The notes below the pieces were generated by a model. The model was not told the DNA's origin. It searched no databases and worked only from the letters and a program-made list of their open reading frames with translations. DNA of 64,000 nt from Roseihalotalea indica (lineage in GTDB: Bacteria > Bacteroidota > Bacteroidia > Cytophagales > Cyclobacteriaceae): positions 124,001-188,000 of the forward strand of contig NZ_JAINFL010000013.1 of assembly GCF_022458895.1 (NCBI RefSeq), in the 5' to 3' direction. The translations under genes were made by a program, and so were the position numbers. Positions 25,983 through 34,399 of the stretch are shown here, in pieces (the first letter of the stretch is position 1; the number at the start of each line of letters is the position of its first letter).

Positions 25983-26423
25983 TTATCCTTCGGTTTGCTC
26001 TGGAGTAGACTTTACAGTTGGATGTGACTTATGCGTTTTCCGGATGTAGATGCCTAACCCAATAATGAGAAGCCCCAAAACAAAGTAAAATACTTCAATC
26101 AACGTAGGGCCTAATGTTTCCTGCTTAAGAATCAGTACTTCTGCACTTATATAGCCCATCATCATTACGCCGGAAAAGATAGCGACCAGGCCCATTAAAT
26201 TTGATTTTTTAACCAACAGAATAGTTGCCAAGAAAGAACTGCCGCCTACTACGGTTACCAGGATAAGAGCGGGAATGGTATAGTCTGGAAAAAGGGTACC
26301 TTCCAGCCAGGCTGCCGGAAATTCATCTAGGCCTACCAGTATAGCAACGCCTCCTCCTATTGAGGTGAGTGAAATAAAGACAGTTAGTACAAGGGCAATC
26401 ATTCGAGCCAATGTATCTTTCAT
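25983..26423 (-). CDS. Four-segment membrane protein of unknown function
   Basis: 146 residues with four predicted membrane helices (about 8-30, 48-70, 77-97, 108-127) and a charged cytoplasmic tail ending STPEQTEG. No recognised motif. It is convergent with the SDR gene and lies in the stress island; I found no dyad within 200 bp upstream. Confidence 0.6.
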   Translation of the reverse strand: MKDTLARMIALVLTVFISLTSIGGGVAILVGLDEFPAAWLEGTLFPDYTIPALILVTVVGGSSFLATILLVKKSNLMGLVAIFSGVMMMGYISAEVLILKQETLGPTLIEVFYFVLGLLIIGLGIYIRKTHKSHPTVKSTPEQTEG

Positions 26424-26648
26424 GCGGGCTTAAGTTACCTGATTTGGTAAGGAATAGAATGACATACGTTGTAACCGACGATGATCTTAGTACTTGAATT
26501 CTTACTATGTTATCGTACCGGCAGGCCTTTGGTAATAAAAGGGGTAAGCGGTGGCACCTTTTTACGACAATCACTCCCAAAGCAGAGAAATTGCTTTTTC
26601 AGCCATCAAATAGCAGTAAAATAGATATTAAGAAGGCCCCGGCTCTGA

Positions 26649-27098
26649 CTACGACTTTTCAAACCTTCCGCTTTGCCGCTCTATGCGAATGCGATAGAGT
26701 ACCTCTGGGGTTTGGCTACTTCGGTTCATATCCTCGGCTTTCAGGTCGAGCAGCGATTGGCTGTACTGGCTTGTAATCAGTGGGTATAGCCGGTTTTTCA
26801 GTAATCGGAGTCCAGACTCGGCCTCGTTTCCACTTAGTTCTTCAAACCGACCCCATACAATTACGCTCCGCCAGTTGGCCAGGTTATCAATCTGGTCAAT
26901 TTGTACACACACCTTCGTGTGCTTTCGCATCAAAGTAATTTTGGTCCCCTCCCGGGTATGGCTGTAGAGATAAGGCGAGTCAAAGGCGTAAATAATAGGC
27001 ACAACATACAACTCCTCCTGGCTGCCACAGCCTAGTCTGCCCACTAACTGGCTGGCCAGTAGGGTATTGATCTGATAGTCGGTTAATGATCCGGTCAT
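26649..27098 (-). CDS. Pyridoxamine-5'-phosphate oxidase-like flavin-binding protein
   Basis: 149 residues with the FMN-binding split barrel: GRLGCG near the start, the strand PIIYAFDSPYLYSH, KVCVQIDQ and NWRSVIVWGRFEEL. This is the NimA/flavin-nucleotide-binding type rather than true PdxH, which is longer. Likely an FMN- or F420-like oxidoreductase or a stress-related flavoprotein. Related proteins accompany Usp genes in other bacterial stress clusters. Confidence 0.8.
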   Translation of the reverse strand: MTGSLTDYQINTLLASQLVGRLGCGSQEELYVVPIIYAFDSPYLYSHTREGTKITLMRKHTKVCVQIDQIDNLANWRSVIVWGRFEELSGNEAESGLRLLKNRLYPLITSQYSQSLLDLKAEDMNRSSQTPEVLYRIRIERQSGRFEKS

Positions 27099-27139
27099 AT
27101 GGTTTGAGCTTAAAAATTCATGGTACTATAATACGTTTT

Positions 27140-28639
27140 TTAGGAATAGTTATCAGGGGGGGAAACCGTTCTGGGAACGGGGGCATGCTTCAGGCGCTGA
27201 AAGATGTTTAGCCACTGGGAAATCTGCCGGAAAATGAGGAAATGATCCAGTACTCTCTTTTCAGCACTAAAGCTCATCTCTTCGACTAGTTTGGGATTAT
27301 TCAACAACTCTCTAAGGTACCAGGATACCTCTTGGGGTTTTTCAGGATAGAGCAGTAAACGACCATCAATATGATCCCGTACCTGGTTACGCAATCCACA
27401 GGCATTGCTAGTCAGTACAGCAATACGCTTGGCCATCGCTTCGGTAGCCGTCAATCCGAAGCCCTCCTGTATAGAATTCTGTACTACCAGATACGAACAA
27501 CGCTGCAAAGCATTTACAATTAAAGCATTTTCCTTGGCTGAATGCATAGGTAGTTTAAGTATCACCACATCTTCTTTCAGCTTGGCAGGTAGGGCTACGT
27601 AAGCCTCTACCAATTCTCGCAACACTTGCTTTCCTTCGGGGTCATCGGTTACCGAATCAGGGTCGGGTCCGGCCAGTACCAGCCGAGCATTTTGGATGCG
27701 CTGTTGGTTCCGTCCGTTCGAACTATCGGGCATATGCCTCTTTAGCTCTATAAACCCTTTCATTAAGCTTAAAAATCCTTTGAGTTTATCCCAACGGGAT
27801 ATTTGAGTAAGAATAGGGCGGAACAGCAACCCAATATCAGCCCCATTGCGTGCGGGGGCAAATGTACCGTCCGGTTGTATACGAGCCACCTGATACCGGT
27901 ACTTAGGATACAAGTGAGGATGCAAAGAGGTAAGCAGTCCGGCATTTCCTAAAATACCGGTAAGTTTATGCAACGAGAGAGGGCGGTTTTTATGTGATAA
28001 TGGATCTATACTGGGATGAATAAGGGTCACATTGCCCGACAAGCGTTCGGGAATATACTCGGGGCTGGAAAACACGAAATGATCGTAGGCTCGTAGGTAG
28101 GGAGCCAAAAATAACCAAGCCCGGTCCGTGCTAGCGTTTGAGAAATCAAGTCCAATGTGACAGCGCCAGATAGCGGTGATGTCTACCATCTTTTTGAGCT
28201 CTTGCGCCATGCCGGCAGGTTGGGGATCGTGGAAGACCACAATATCATTTTTTTGAACGTATTGAGCTAACTGTTGTGCATTCTCCTGATTCACTCGCTC
28301 ATATAAAGTTACATCTTCGGTGGTAATTTCCGACCCTGGTTGGCCGTGAATAAGATTATGAAGGTTTTTAGTGAGTGTGAAGAAGTGTTTTTCGTCGGTT
28401 TCCATCACCAGCCAGTCAGCCTTCAAGCCCAACTGACGTAGCAGGCTCACCATTCGGGGCATCATCTCAGCCACTCCACCCCCGTGTTCGGTAGAATTAA
28501 CCATCCAGATTTTGCATCGGCGCAGTGAGCGCTTTAGCAGCAGGGCCTCGTCATAAAAAGCATTAAAAGGTGGTAATAGCGGAGCGTAGGCACGGTAATT
28601 TTCTAATCGTACTCCTTCCTTTATATCTACTTGGTACAT
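27140..28639 (-). CDS. GT4 glycosyltransferase, trehalose synthase (TreT)-like
   Basis: 499 residues from ATG 28639 (a TTG at 28645 is possible). The N-terminal domain has VNSTEHGGGVAEMMPRM, typical of TreT-type glycosyltransferases, and the C-terminal GT-B domain has QNSIQEGFGLTATEAMAKR with the E-x7-E motif. TreT makes trehalose from NDP-glucose and glucose, which would suit a stress island, but other retaining GT4 products are possible. It lies 42 bp upstream of the FMN-binding protein gene on the same strand, so both may share a transcript. Confidence 0.7.
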   Translation of the reverse strand: MYQVDIKEGVRLENYRAYAPLLPPFNAFYDEALLLKRSLRRCKIWMVNSTEHGGGVAEMMPRMVSLLRQLGLKADWLVMETDEKHFFTLTKNLHNLIHGQPGSEITTEDVTLYERVNQENAQQLAQYVQKNDIVVFHDPQPAGMAQELKKMVDITAIWRCHIGLDFSNASTDRAWLFLAPYLRAYDHFVFSSPEYIPERLSGNVTLIHPSIDPLSHKNRPLSLHKLTGILGNAGLLTSLHPHLYPKYRYQVARIQPDGTFAPARNGADIGLLFRPILTQISRWDKLKGFLSLMKGFIELKRHMPDSSNGRNQQRIQNARLVLAGPDPDSVTDDPEGKQVLRELVEAYVALPAKLKEDVVILKLPMHSAKENALIVNALQRCSYLVVQNSIQEGFGLTATEAMAKRIAVLTSNACGLRNQVRDHIDGRLLLYPEKPQEVSWYLRELLNNPKLVEEMSFSAEKRVLDHFLIFRQISQWLNIFQRLKHAPVPRTVSPPDNYS

Positions 28640-28696
28640 AAGCAAAGATGTTGGAACATTCGGTGGATTTTGTCTGAAAGTTAGCTTTAGCGAAGT

Positions 28697-29197
28697 CTAA
28701 GGCAGCCAAATGCTACTCTCGGTGGTGTTAGTTTCTTTGTCTTGAAATGTTCGGTCGGCGTAAGTAGACTTATCCCTTTGCTTAGTATAATTACCCAGTT
28801 TGCTAACAGAAAAATCAGCTTGGTAAGTAATAAGTTTACCGAGCATAAGATAACATTGTTTAACCAGTTGGCGGTTATGCTGGAGATCATGCATAAGATG
28901 GGGGTATCTTTTCTCAATTTCATCTACCAATTCATCCAGGGTTTCCAATTGAGTTGCTTCCTCTTGAATGTCCCAGTGATCAATGTATAGTGCTTTTAGC
29001 GAGAGAGGAAGCTGATTGAGAAAACGAAGGGATTGCTCAAAATCGAATTGGTTACGAATGGTGTGTAGAATAGCCTGAACCATACGAAAGGCCAAATCAG
29101 GATTCACGCTTAGCAGGCCCGCCAACGGCTGGTTGCTCTGCCGCAATAGCCGCTGTAGCTCATGTGCATAAGAAGGAGGGAGCTGGTTTGATTCCAC
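28697..29197 (-). CDS. DUF2267-like protein
   Basis: 166 residues; residues about 35-90 (MVQAILHTIRNQFDFEQSLRFLNQLPLSLKALYIDHWD) match the core of DUF2267, in which an inhibitor-like helical bundle carries a QLP motif before W. The C-terminal 40 residues are polar and probably disordered. It starts at GTG 29197; no in-frame ATG lies near. The promoter has a perfect AATGAT-N4-ATCATT dyad and a TAATTTTT -7 box at the regular spacing. A second DUF2267 gene is at 33942. Function unknown. Confidence 0.7.
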   Translation of the reverse strand: MESNQLPPSYAHELQRLLRQSNQPLAGLLSVNPDLAFRMVQAILHTIRNQFDFEQSLRFLNQLPLSLKALYIDHWDIQEEATQLETLDELVDEIEKRYPHLMHDLQHNRQLVKQCYLMLGKLITYQADFSVSKLGNYTKQRDKSTYADRTFQDKETNTTESSIWLP

Positions 29198-29221
29198 AAC
29201 ACATGTTCTTTGGTTAAAACT

Positions 29222-29264
29222 AAAAATTACGCTAATAACCTTTATCTACCAATGATCTACATCA
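29222..29264 (-). promoter_or_regulatory. CRP/FNR-type dyad and -7 box of the DUF2267 gene
   Basis: TGATCTACATCA (29253-29264), extended by AA/TT to a 16-bp palindrome, and - strand TAATTTTT (29229-29222), one mismatch from TAnnTTTG. The centres are 33 bp apart; leader about 20 nt. Confidence 0.65.
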
Positions 29265-29287
29265 TTCTAAATGCACTAAAAATGCCA

Positions 29288-30115
29288 TTAGAATGACTCG
29301 TAATAATTGTACTCAATTTTTCTGAGCCGGAAGTTTACATAGGTATAGTCTCCTTCTGGCAATTTCCAGGTGGCACGAATTCTGGTAGGAATCTTCACAC
29401 CATTCATTACTTGATAATCAAGCAGCTCCCCCACCCAAGTTTCTAGTTTGTCTTCTGAAATATAGCGCTTGGTTTGTAAGCGAATGATTTCTCCCAATTC
29501 GTTGAATGCAACTACGTAATACAGCGATTGATTACTGTAGTTATAGCTCAGTTTGGCCGTATTTTCGTCAATAGGTAGCCAGCTAAGTCGCTCATTGGGT
29601 AATAAATTAGTAGGAAACCAAACGCTTTCTCCTAACCAACGCAGCAACTCTCCCTGGTCAACACTGGCCCCTTCTACATGAACTACTCCGATCAGGGAGG
29701 CCAGAGTAACCGATAGACTCCCTCTACCCACTACATACTTATCAACGGCGCTAAATAGTGCAGTACGACCCTTCCAGACAAATCCAGGGGGGGCAGCCGT
29801 AAAGAACTGTTCGCCTTTAATATTGCTCCAGGCTTTCTTGGGCCCAGTCTTAAACTGACCTTCGTGAGTTAATCGGACCGTACTGATATACGAATACTGA
29901 TCGGGGAGCACGTGACGAAAATAACGCTGTACTGGCTGGGGGAGCCCTTCTAGTTGTTGATAGTGAAATATATTGTCGGATACATCATTCGCCAGGGAAA
30001 ATAACTGACGGACTTCCTGGGAATAGTTTTGGGTATTCTTTCGCTTGGCAATGATCAAACCTGCCAAAGCGACAGTCCCTACGGAGGTCAGCAGAATAAT
30101 GTGTTTATTTTTCAT
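29288..30115 (-). CDS. DUF6544-like exported or membrane-anchored protein
   Basis: 275 residues from ATG 30115 (GTG 30118 also in frame). An N-terminal hydrophobic segment (about 5-24) anchors or exports it. GLPQPVQRYFRHVLP, FKTGPKKAW and FFTAAPPGFVWKGR match the pattern I associate with DUF6544, a family of unknown function with a lipocalin- or LolA-like beta fold. The start overlaps by about 10 bp the end of the dead APH kinase gene, which suggests that the two once formed a tight operon. Confidence 0.6.
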   Translation of the reverse strand: MKNKHIILLTSVGTVALAGLIIAKRKNTQNYSQEVRQLFSLANDVSDNIFHYQQLEGLPQPVQRYFRHVLPDQYSYISTVRLTHEGQFKTGPKKAWSNIKGEQFFTAAPPGFVWKGRTALFSAVDKYVVGRGSLSVTLASLIGVVHVEGASVDQGELLRWLGESVWFPTNLLPNERLSWLPIDENTAKLSYNYSNQSLYYVVAFNELGEIIRLQTKRYISEDKLETWVGELLDYQVMNGVKIPTRIRATWKLPEGDYTYVNFRLRKIEYNYYESF

Positions 30116-30974
30116 CACGCGTATTCGTTTTACTATCTGCTCCTGGGGTTTCCCTCATTTCAGTAGACCGTTGAGTAAGCAGCTTTTCTGCATAGGCACC
30201 CATGAGTTGAAGATAATGTTTGTCCTGTTGCCAATCATCCGGAAAAGAGGTCTGTTGTACTTGCAAGATCAGGACTTTGGCTCGTTAGAGTTTGAAACAG
30301 GTAAATGGTTTTTGGTTCCTATTTGATTTAGTCCGTTGGCTGTCAGTCTCGCTAGATACGTTTGGTAAAATAGACTACTAGTGTCATAAGCTTCTAGGTC
30401 CATACATAAAAATGTTATCTCATTAAGTAAATCTATCGGTAGGTAGCATCAAGCTCTTTACAATCAAAGATCGTAGCAGGTTTGGTTAGAAAAATGTTCT
30501 TGCTGTGCAGATCGCCATGCACCTCCCATACCAGTCCCTGGCGACTACGCTGCAGCATAAGCGGTAGATATTCTTGCAAGAACTGATCAGAGACAGCAAG
30601 AGCTCTTTGCACTCAATCACGGTAAGAATTACCTAAGGCTAAGCGAATATCATTTGCCAGTTGACCTATCGTGTGAAACAGTTGCTGCCAACTTTCTGTC
30701 CTAAATGTTGGTTGAACCACAGGAGCTGCAGCGTGAAAATTGGCGATCTGCAGCGCTATATCAGTAATCTGAGAGTCTTCCACCTGCTGTTGTTTCAGTC
30801 GTTGGTCCACTGTCGCCCCTACTCCTTCCCAATATAAAAATGGCCTTTATAGTATTGAACGGGCAATACAGCCAGATGCATATTCGGAGCCAGTCGCCGA
30901 CGAAGATGAAGCTCCTGCTGGCAGTAATTGTGTCTGAGAGCGAGAGTAGAGAAGTTAAGGAACGGTAGTTGCAT
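30105..30974 (-). pseudogene. Decayed APH-type kinase (phosphotransferase domain)
   Basis: Pieces of one aminoglycoside-phosphotransferase-like protein occur in order on the - strand but in different frames. From ATG 30974: LNFSTLALRHNYCQQELHL and RRLAPNMHLAVLPVQY, ending at a stop; then QIANFHAAAPVV; an in-frame TGA at 30615-30613 right after GNSYRD, where Trp is expected; then VWEVHGDLHSKNIFL and TIFDCKELDATYR; a frameshift near 30435; IDLLNEITFLCMDLEAYD; and finally YRAKV-like RAKVLILQVQQT to TAA 30105. HGDLHSKN is the catalytic loop. The N-terminal lobe is also short. Several independent lesions make it non-functional, while the companion P-loop kinase upstream is intact. Confidence 0.75.
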
Positions 30975-31046
30975 TGTTTTTAATCTTATAGACTCACCGC
31001 CCGGCCAGGATTACGTCCGAAATATGCATTTCTATCACTTCCGGCG

Positions 31047-31499
31047 CTACGAATCTAATCGTAAATGAGGTTGTACCAGGGTTTCAGCTTTATGTTTGAG
31101 TTTTAGGTACACGCTATAACCGACTTCGCTATCGCTGCGATGACGGTTGGTGTGCTCCCAAATCGTAACATCCATCAGCGATAAATTCGAGGTAGTATTG
31201 CGGATATGGTAGTCTACTCGCCCCGTCCTCAACCATTTGGCGGACCTTTCGAAGGTGAAAGTAGCATCAAGTACTACTGAACGACCTCCGGTGAGCACTT
31301 CTTCAGCTTGGTGCAACATCCACTGGTATACCCATTGTTTATCTGACAGGCGATAAAGCCCCTGTTTCTGATGATTGTTACGCACTTGATTATTACGGAT
31401 ATGTTCAGCGTTCAACCGTCGGGCCAAACATTTTGCAAAGTAGGTCTTTCCACTACCCGGCAAGCCCGTCACTACTACGATGATAGGCGAAGTCTTCAT
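31047..31499 (-). CDS. P-loop (AAA_33-type) kinase
   Basis: 150 residues with Walker A GLPGSGKT (12-19), VVLDATF (a Walker-B-like strand) and a basic lid region. It resembles the ATP-binding half of two-part proteins that join an APH-type phosphotransferase to a zeta-toxin-like or gluconate-kinase-like P-loop kinase; here the halves are separate, and the APH half (30105-30974) is broken. The substrate is unknown. It is divergent from the Hsp20 gene and shares a tandem-dyad promoter region with it. Confidence 0.75.
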   Translation of the reverse strand: MKTSPIIVVVTGLPGSGKTYFAKCLARRLNAEHIRNNQVRNNHQKQGLYRLSDKQWVYQWMLHQAEEVLTGGRSVVLDATFTFERSAKWLRTGRVDYHIRNTTSNLSLMDVTIWEHTNRHRSDSEVGYSVYLKLKHKAETLVQPHLRLDS

Positions 31500-31533
31500 A
31501 AAGAAAGATCATACTGGTAATTCCAAAAAGACA

Positions 31534-31567
31534 TGATCCATATCAATACTGTAATTGATTCTGGTCA
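31534..31567. promoter_or_regulatory. Tandem CRP/FNR-type dyads between kinase and Hsp20 genes
   Basis: TGATCCATATCA (31534-31545) and TGATTCTGGTCA (31556-31567) have starts exactly 22 bp apart. On the - strand TCTTTTTG (31531-31524) lies 34 bp from the right dyad centre, and on the + strand TACCTTGC (31591-31598) lies 33 bp from it. The right dyad overlaps the first in-frame ATG of the Hsp20 gene. Confidence 0.62.
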
Positions 31568-32043
31568 TGGCACATCGCTCATTTGCTGACTACCTTGCTA
31601 AAAAAGCCATGAAATCTCATATCTTACATAATGGACTACATAGAATCGGTGATCGTATAAGTCATTTCATTGATGGGGAACGCTTTCTAGGGCGCAGTCC
31701 CTACGATGATACCTGGTTGGCACCTGCCGAGCACCCTCCGATCAACGTAATTAAGCAACAAAAGCACTACGACTTGGAGGTAGCTCTGCCCGGCTTCGCC
31801 ACTGAAGACATTCAGGTGTCAGTACAGCACATGATAATGACCATCACGGCGCAGAAAGACCAAGCGGTATACAGTAATACTGTACGGCAACGAGAGTTCC
31901 CGCAGGTACGGCTACAACGCGCATTCTATCTTCCTGAATGTGTTAGTATTGACAATATACAAGCTTCACTCAGAAACGGTATATTGTATGTCCGTTTGCC
32001 CTGCGAGCCGAAGACTGCATCCCGACGGATTACTGTTCAATAG
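31567..32043 (+). CDS. Small heat shock protein (Hsp20/alpha-crystallin)
   Basis: 158 residues from ATG 31567. The alpha-crystallin domain spans about 55-150 with VALPGF (conserved LPG), SLRNGILYVRLP (the A-x-x-x-n-GvL strand) and a short basic tail. It is an ATP-independent holdase that forms oligomers. A regulatory dyad covers the 31567 start codon, and a -7-like box lies at 31591-31598, so the in-frame ATG at 31609 (MKSHILHNG) may be the real start, giving 144 residues. The alpha-crystallin domain is unaffected by this choice. Confidence 0.87.
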   Translation: MAHRSFADYLAKKAMKSHILHNGLHRIGDRISHFIDGERFLGRSPYDDTWLAPAEHPPINVIKQQKHYDLEVALPGFATEDIQVSVQHMIMTITAQKDQAVYSNTVRQREFPQVRLQRAFYLPECVSIDNIQASLRNGILYVRLPCEPKTASRRITVQ

Positions 32044-32157
32044 CTCTTCTTATCTCACTAATTTTGCTCACTCATGAACCGCCTTCGTTTAGGATGATCC
32101 TCACCGGTTATTACCATATAAAGCACTGACAGTGAGAACGGAGATTTGTCCGTCCAG

Positions 32158-33699
32158 TTATCGTAGTAAGGCAGGGGCTTCCGGCTGGTTGATCAGCAGT
32201 ATGATATCAAAGTCTTCGGCCAGGTTTCGGTGAAAATTGGTAGTGTGGTTGTTTATCTTCCGGGTCAGCCATTGCATCTCCTCCGGACTCAACTCGGTCT
32301 GACGTAGGTCGATGATATAGGCGCTGTTCCCATTCTCCTCAAAACTGGAAAAGTTGGGAAACTGCAATTCTAAAGAAGGAGGCATCGGTTCTTCCTGAAA
32401 GCGGAACGTGCCTACGCCTACCGCCAAGTAACCATCCTGAAAACGGTCGCTCAGATATGCACCTAACGACCCGGGGGTATTGCGGCTCATCTCTTCGTTA
32501 GGCACCCAAGCCACTACCTGCAAAGTAGTGTCACTATTGTCCATCCAGTCGAAAGAAGGGCTGAACTTTTGCGTAATACCCTGGTAATAGCTCTTGAGGT
32601 TGGAAAGGTTAGTCAGGTAACGGTTAATGACAGTCACCGCTCGCTCCACCACTCGACGTTCCTCCATTGGTAATTGAGGCATATCATCGCGCACCGAACA
32701 CAGTACGAGTAATACGTATTCCTGGTAGGAGGGGGAGTCATAGTAGTATAGCCCCCAAGTCTGCTGTAAGTTGAGCAGCGTGCTGACTTCTTTCACTAGA
32801 TTAGCCACTTCCCGTTGCCAGGTGGTATCTGTCTGTTGAGCGGCAATATGTATTAGAGATTCCAGACTAGCCGATACGTCTTCGCGCTCGTAACCCATCA
32901 GTGCTATTTCAGGATGCTTATAACTCCACTCAAGCACCCGAATGACTTCAATCGGATAATCGTCGGTGAGTATGGCAAATCCCTGGTCTAGGTAATCCCA
33001 TACTTGTTCCGCTCGGGTAGAGTCCAGCTGAAAAGCTACCACCGGATAGTCCATACCGGCAAGCAGAAACTGGGTGATGCGTAGACGGGAAGTATAGGTC
33101 GTCAGGGTATCGTGGCCAATGCCTATGGCTTGTTTTCCCCGTACAAACTTCCGGAGAGAGTTCAGGCCAGCGGGAGTATGGGTATGGAGGGGGGTAGCGT
33201 ATTTCATGAGCCACTGCCGGGCAGTCTCATCCGTCAACAGGGTATCGGTCATGAGCTGATCTACCGTCTGCTTATATAGCAGGGTGGTATACACTGATCC
33301 GGTGCTGGTGAGCCAGCAGGGAGCCGGTACCCGGTTTACGGCCCGCATCGCTGGTTCTACCCAGTAGAAATCATTGATCACAAAGGCAAATTGTGAATCC
33401 ATACCTCCGAGTGAATCCAGGGGAATCTCTACCCGGTATGCAGCACTGTCTTCTTTTTTCATCGGGTAAATGTCAGTTTGCCAGCCGGCAAACTCCCCGG
33501 TGAGAGTTACATCGTGGATCGTCAGAGAAGACATCGGAACAACATTACCGTCGTCTTGCTGTACGGCGTAGGCGTGATCTTCCGCCTTAAACTCAAACTG
33601 TAGCCGGTCGTCCTGGGTGTAATATCCCCGGATGGGTAGCTGCTGAGCGAGACCGTACCAAGGAAGGACAAGGAAAAGAATAAGGGGGAATTTATTCAT
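32158..33699 (-). CDS. Exported erythromycin-esterase-like protein
   Basis: 513 residues with a signal peptide (1-18, ...YGLAQ). Residues about 22-130 look like an E-set or carbohydrate-binding module (FAGWQTDIYPMKK ... FAFVINDFYWVEPAMR). From about 180 the protein resembles erythromycin-esterase-like enzymes (KQAIGIGHDTLTTYTSRLRI, then YPVVAFQLDS), but the usual GE.THG catalytic signature is changed to GHDTLTT, so esterase activity is doubtful. Two tandem dyads and a TACTTTCG -7 box lie upstream, oriented for this gene. Role unknown. Confidence 0.5.
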   Translation of the reverse strand: MNKFPLILFLVLPWYGLAQQLPIRGYYTQDDRLQFEFKAEDHAYAVQQDDGNVVPMSSLTIHDVTLTGEFAGWQTDIYPMKKEDSAAYRVEIPLDSLGGMDSQFAFVINDFYWVEPAMRAVNRVPAPCWLTSTGSVYTTLLYKQTVDQLMTDTLLTDETARQWLMKYATPLHTHTPAGLNSLRKFVRGKQAIGIGHDTLTTYTSRLRITQFLLAGMDYPVVAFQLDSTRAEQVWDYLDQGFAILTDDYPIEVIRVLEWSYKHPEIALMGYEREDVSASLESLIHIAAQQTDTTWQREVANLVKEVSTLLNLQQTWGLYYYDSPSYQEYVLLVLCSVRDDMPQLPMEERRVVERAVTVINRYLTNLSNLKSYYQGITQKFSPSFDWMDNSDTTLQVVAWVPNEEMSRNTPGSLGAYLSDRFQDGYLAVGVGTFRFQEEPMPPSLELQFPNFSSFEENGNSAYIIDLRQTELSPEEMQWLTRKINNHTTNFHRNLAEDFDIILLINQPEAPALLR

Positions 33700-33777
33700 G
33701 GTTCATCGTTTTAAACTACTTAGATAAGCTACTTCCGGCACATCAGCCCGGTTGACCGAAATGTCCGGCGTACTGTA

Positions 33778-33843
33778 CGAAAGTAGCGTAAATCATGTCT
33801 CACTTTCAATGATATATATCACCTGCTTTTCTGACTTGTATCA
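33778..33843 (-). promoter_or_regulatory. Tandem CRP/FNR-type dyads and -7 box of the esterase-like gene
   Basis: TGATATATATCA (33810-33821) and TGACTTGTATCA (33832-33843) start 22 bp apart. The - strand -7 box TACTTTCG (33785-33778) has its centre 34 bp from the proximal dyad centre and one mismatch to TAnnTTTG. The leader would be about 75 nt. Confidence 0.65.
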
Positions 33844-33855
33844 GACAGGTAGGGT

Positions 33856-33920
33856 GGGAGAAGATCATAGTAGACCATGACGCAAGTCATAGGTTTACCC
33901 TGTTGCTCACTTTAATTTAT
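33856..33920 (+). promoter_or_regulatory. CRP/FNR-type dyad, half-site and -7 box of the second DUF2267 gene
   Basis: TGACGCAAGTCA (33878-33889, 14-bp palindrome with flanks) has a right half-site ATCA (33864-33867) at the 22-bp tandem position, and TAATTTAT (33913-33920) lies 33 bp beyond its centre. With 33778-33843 this forms a mirror-image divergent promoter. Confidence 0.6.
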
Positions 33921-33941
33921 CTATTCAAAATCAGCCATGTT

Positions 33942-34385
33942 ATGAAGTATCCTCCTAGTCGCCAGAAGCATGTTATTTACCTGGATGAAATCATTCTTCA
34001 GGTAGCGAAAAGACTGGATCAAACGGATGAAACTGAACCAGTACTGAAAATGGTAGAAGCCATACTCTGGGCTATTCGGCGTCGCCTGGATTTCCCCAAA
34101 GCTCTACAGTTTCTCCTATTCCTGCCCCTGCAACTACAGGCTATCTTTGTGGAAGGATGGGAGGTAAGTGATTTTCTTCCATCTCCGCTGGGAAGCTTTA
34201 CCGATCTGGCCGATGAAATTGTGCGCATGAATCCATCGGTATTTTCATCCGGCGAGCTAGGTACAATAAAAGCTCAACAGGCAGTACGGGCGCTGTTTGC
34301 CACCATGGGGGATCATATATCACCTGTAGAAGCCCATCAGATGGCATACTTGTTTCCGGAAAACCTTCGAGACCATTTACTCTGA
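33942..34385 (+). CDS. DUF2267-like protein
   Basis: 148 residues from ATG 33942; a TTG 13 codons earlier would overlap the predicted -10 region. VEAILWAIRRRLDFPKALQFL, FLPLQLQAIFVEGW and the C-terminal MGDHISPVEAHQMAYLFPENLRDHL match the DUF2267 pattern (a QLP-like segment before W, and a final LP..L..L). It is related to the protein at 28697-29197. It is followed after 14 bp by a DUF892 gene, so the two are co-transcribed. Function unknown. Confidence 0.72.
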   Translation: MKYPPSRQKHVIYLDEIILQVAKRLDQTDETEPVLKMVEAILWAIRRRLDFPKALQFLLFLPLQLQAIFVEGWEVSDFLPSPLGSFTDLADEIVRMNPSVFSSGELGTIKAQQAVRALFATMGDHISPVEAHQMAYLFPENLRDHLL

Positions 34386-34399
34386 TAGCAGATAATAAA

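Noticed and set aside
26323..26776. Overlapping short frames on both strands
   Set aside because: They straddle the ends of clear genes and show no domain or start signal; treated as shadows.
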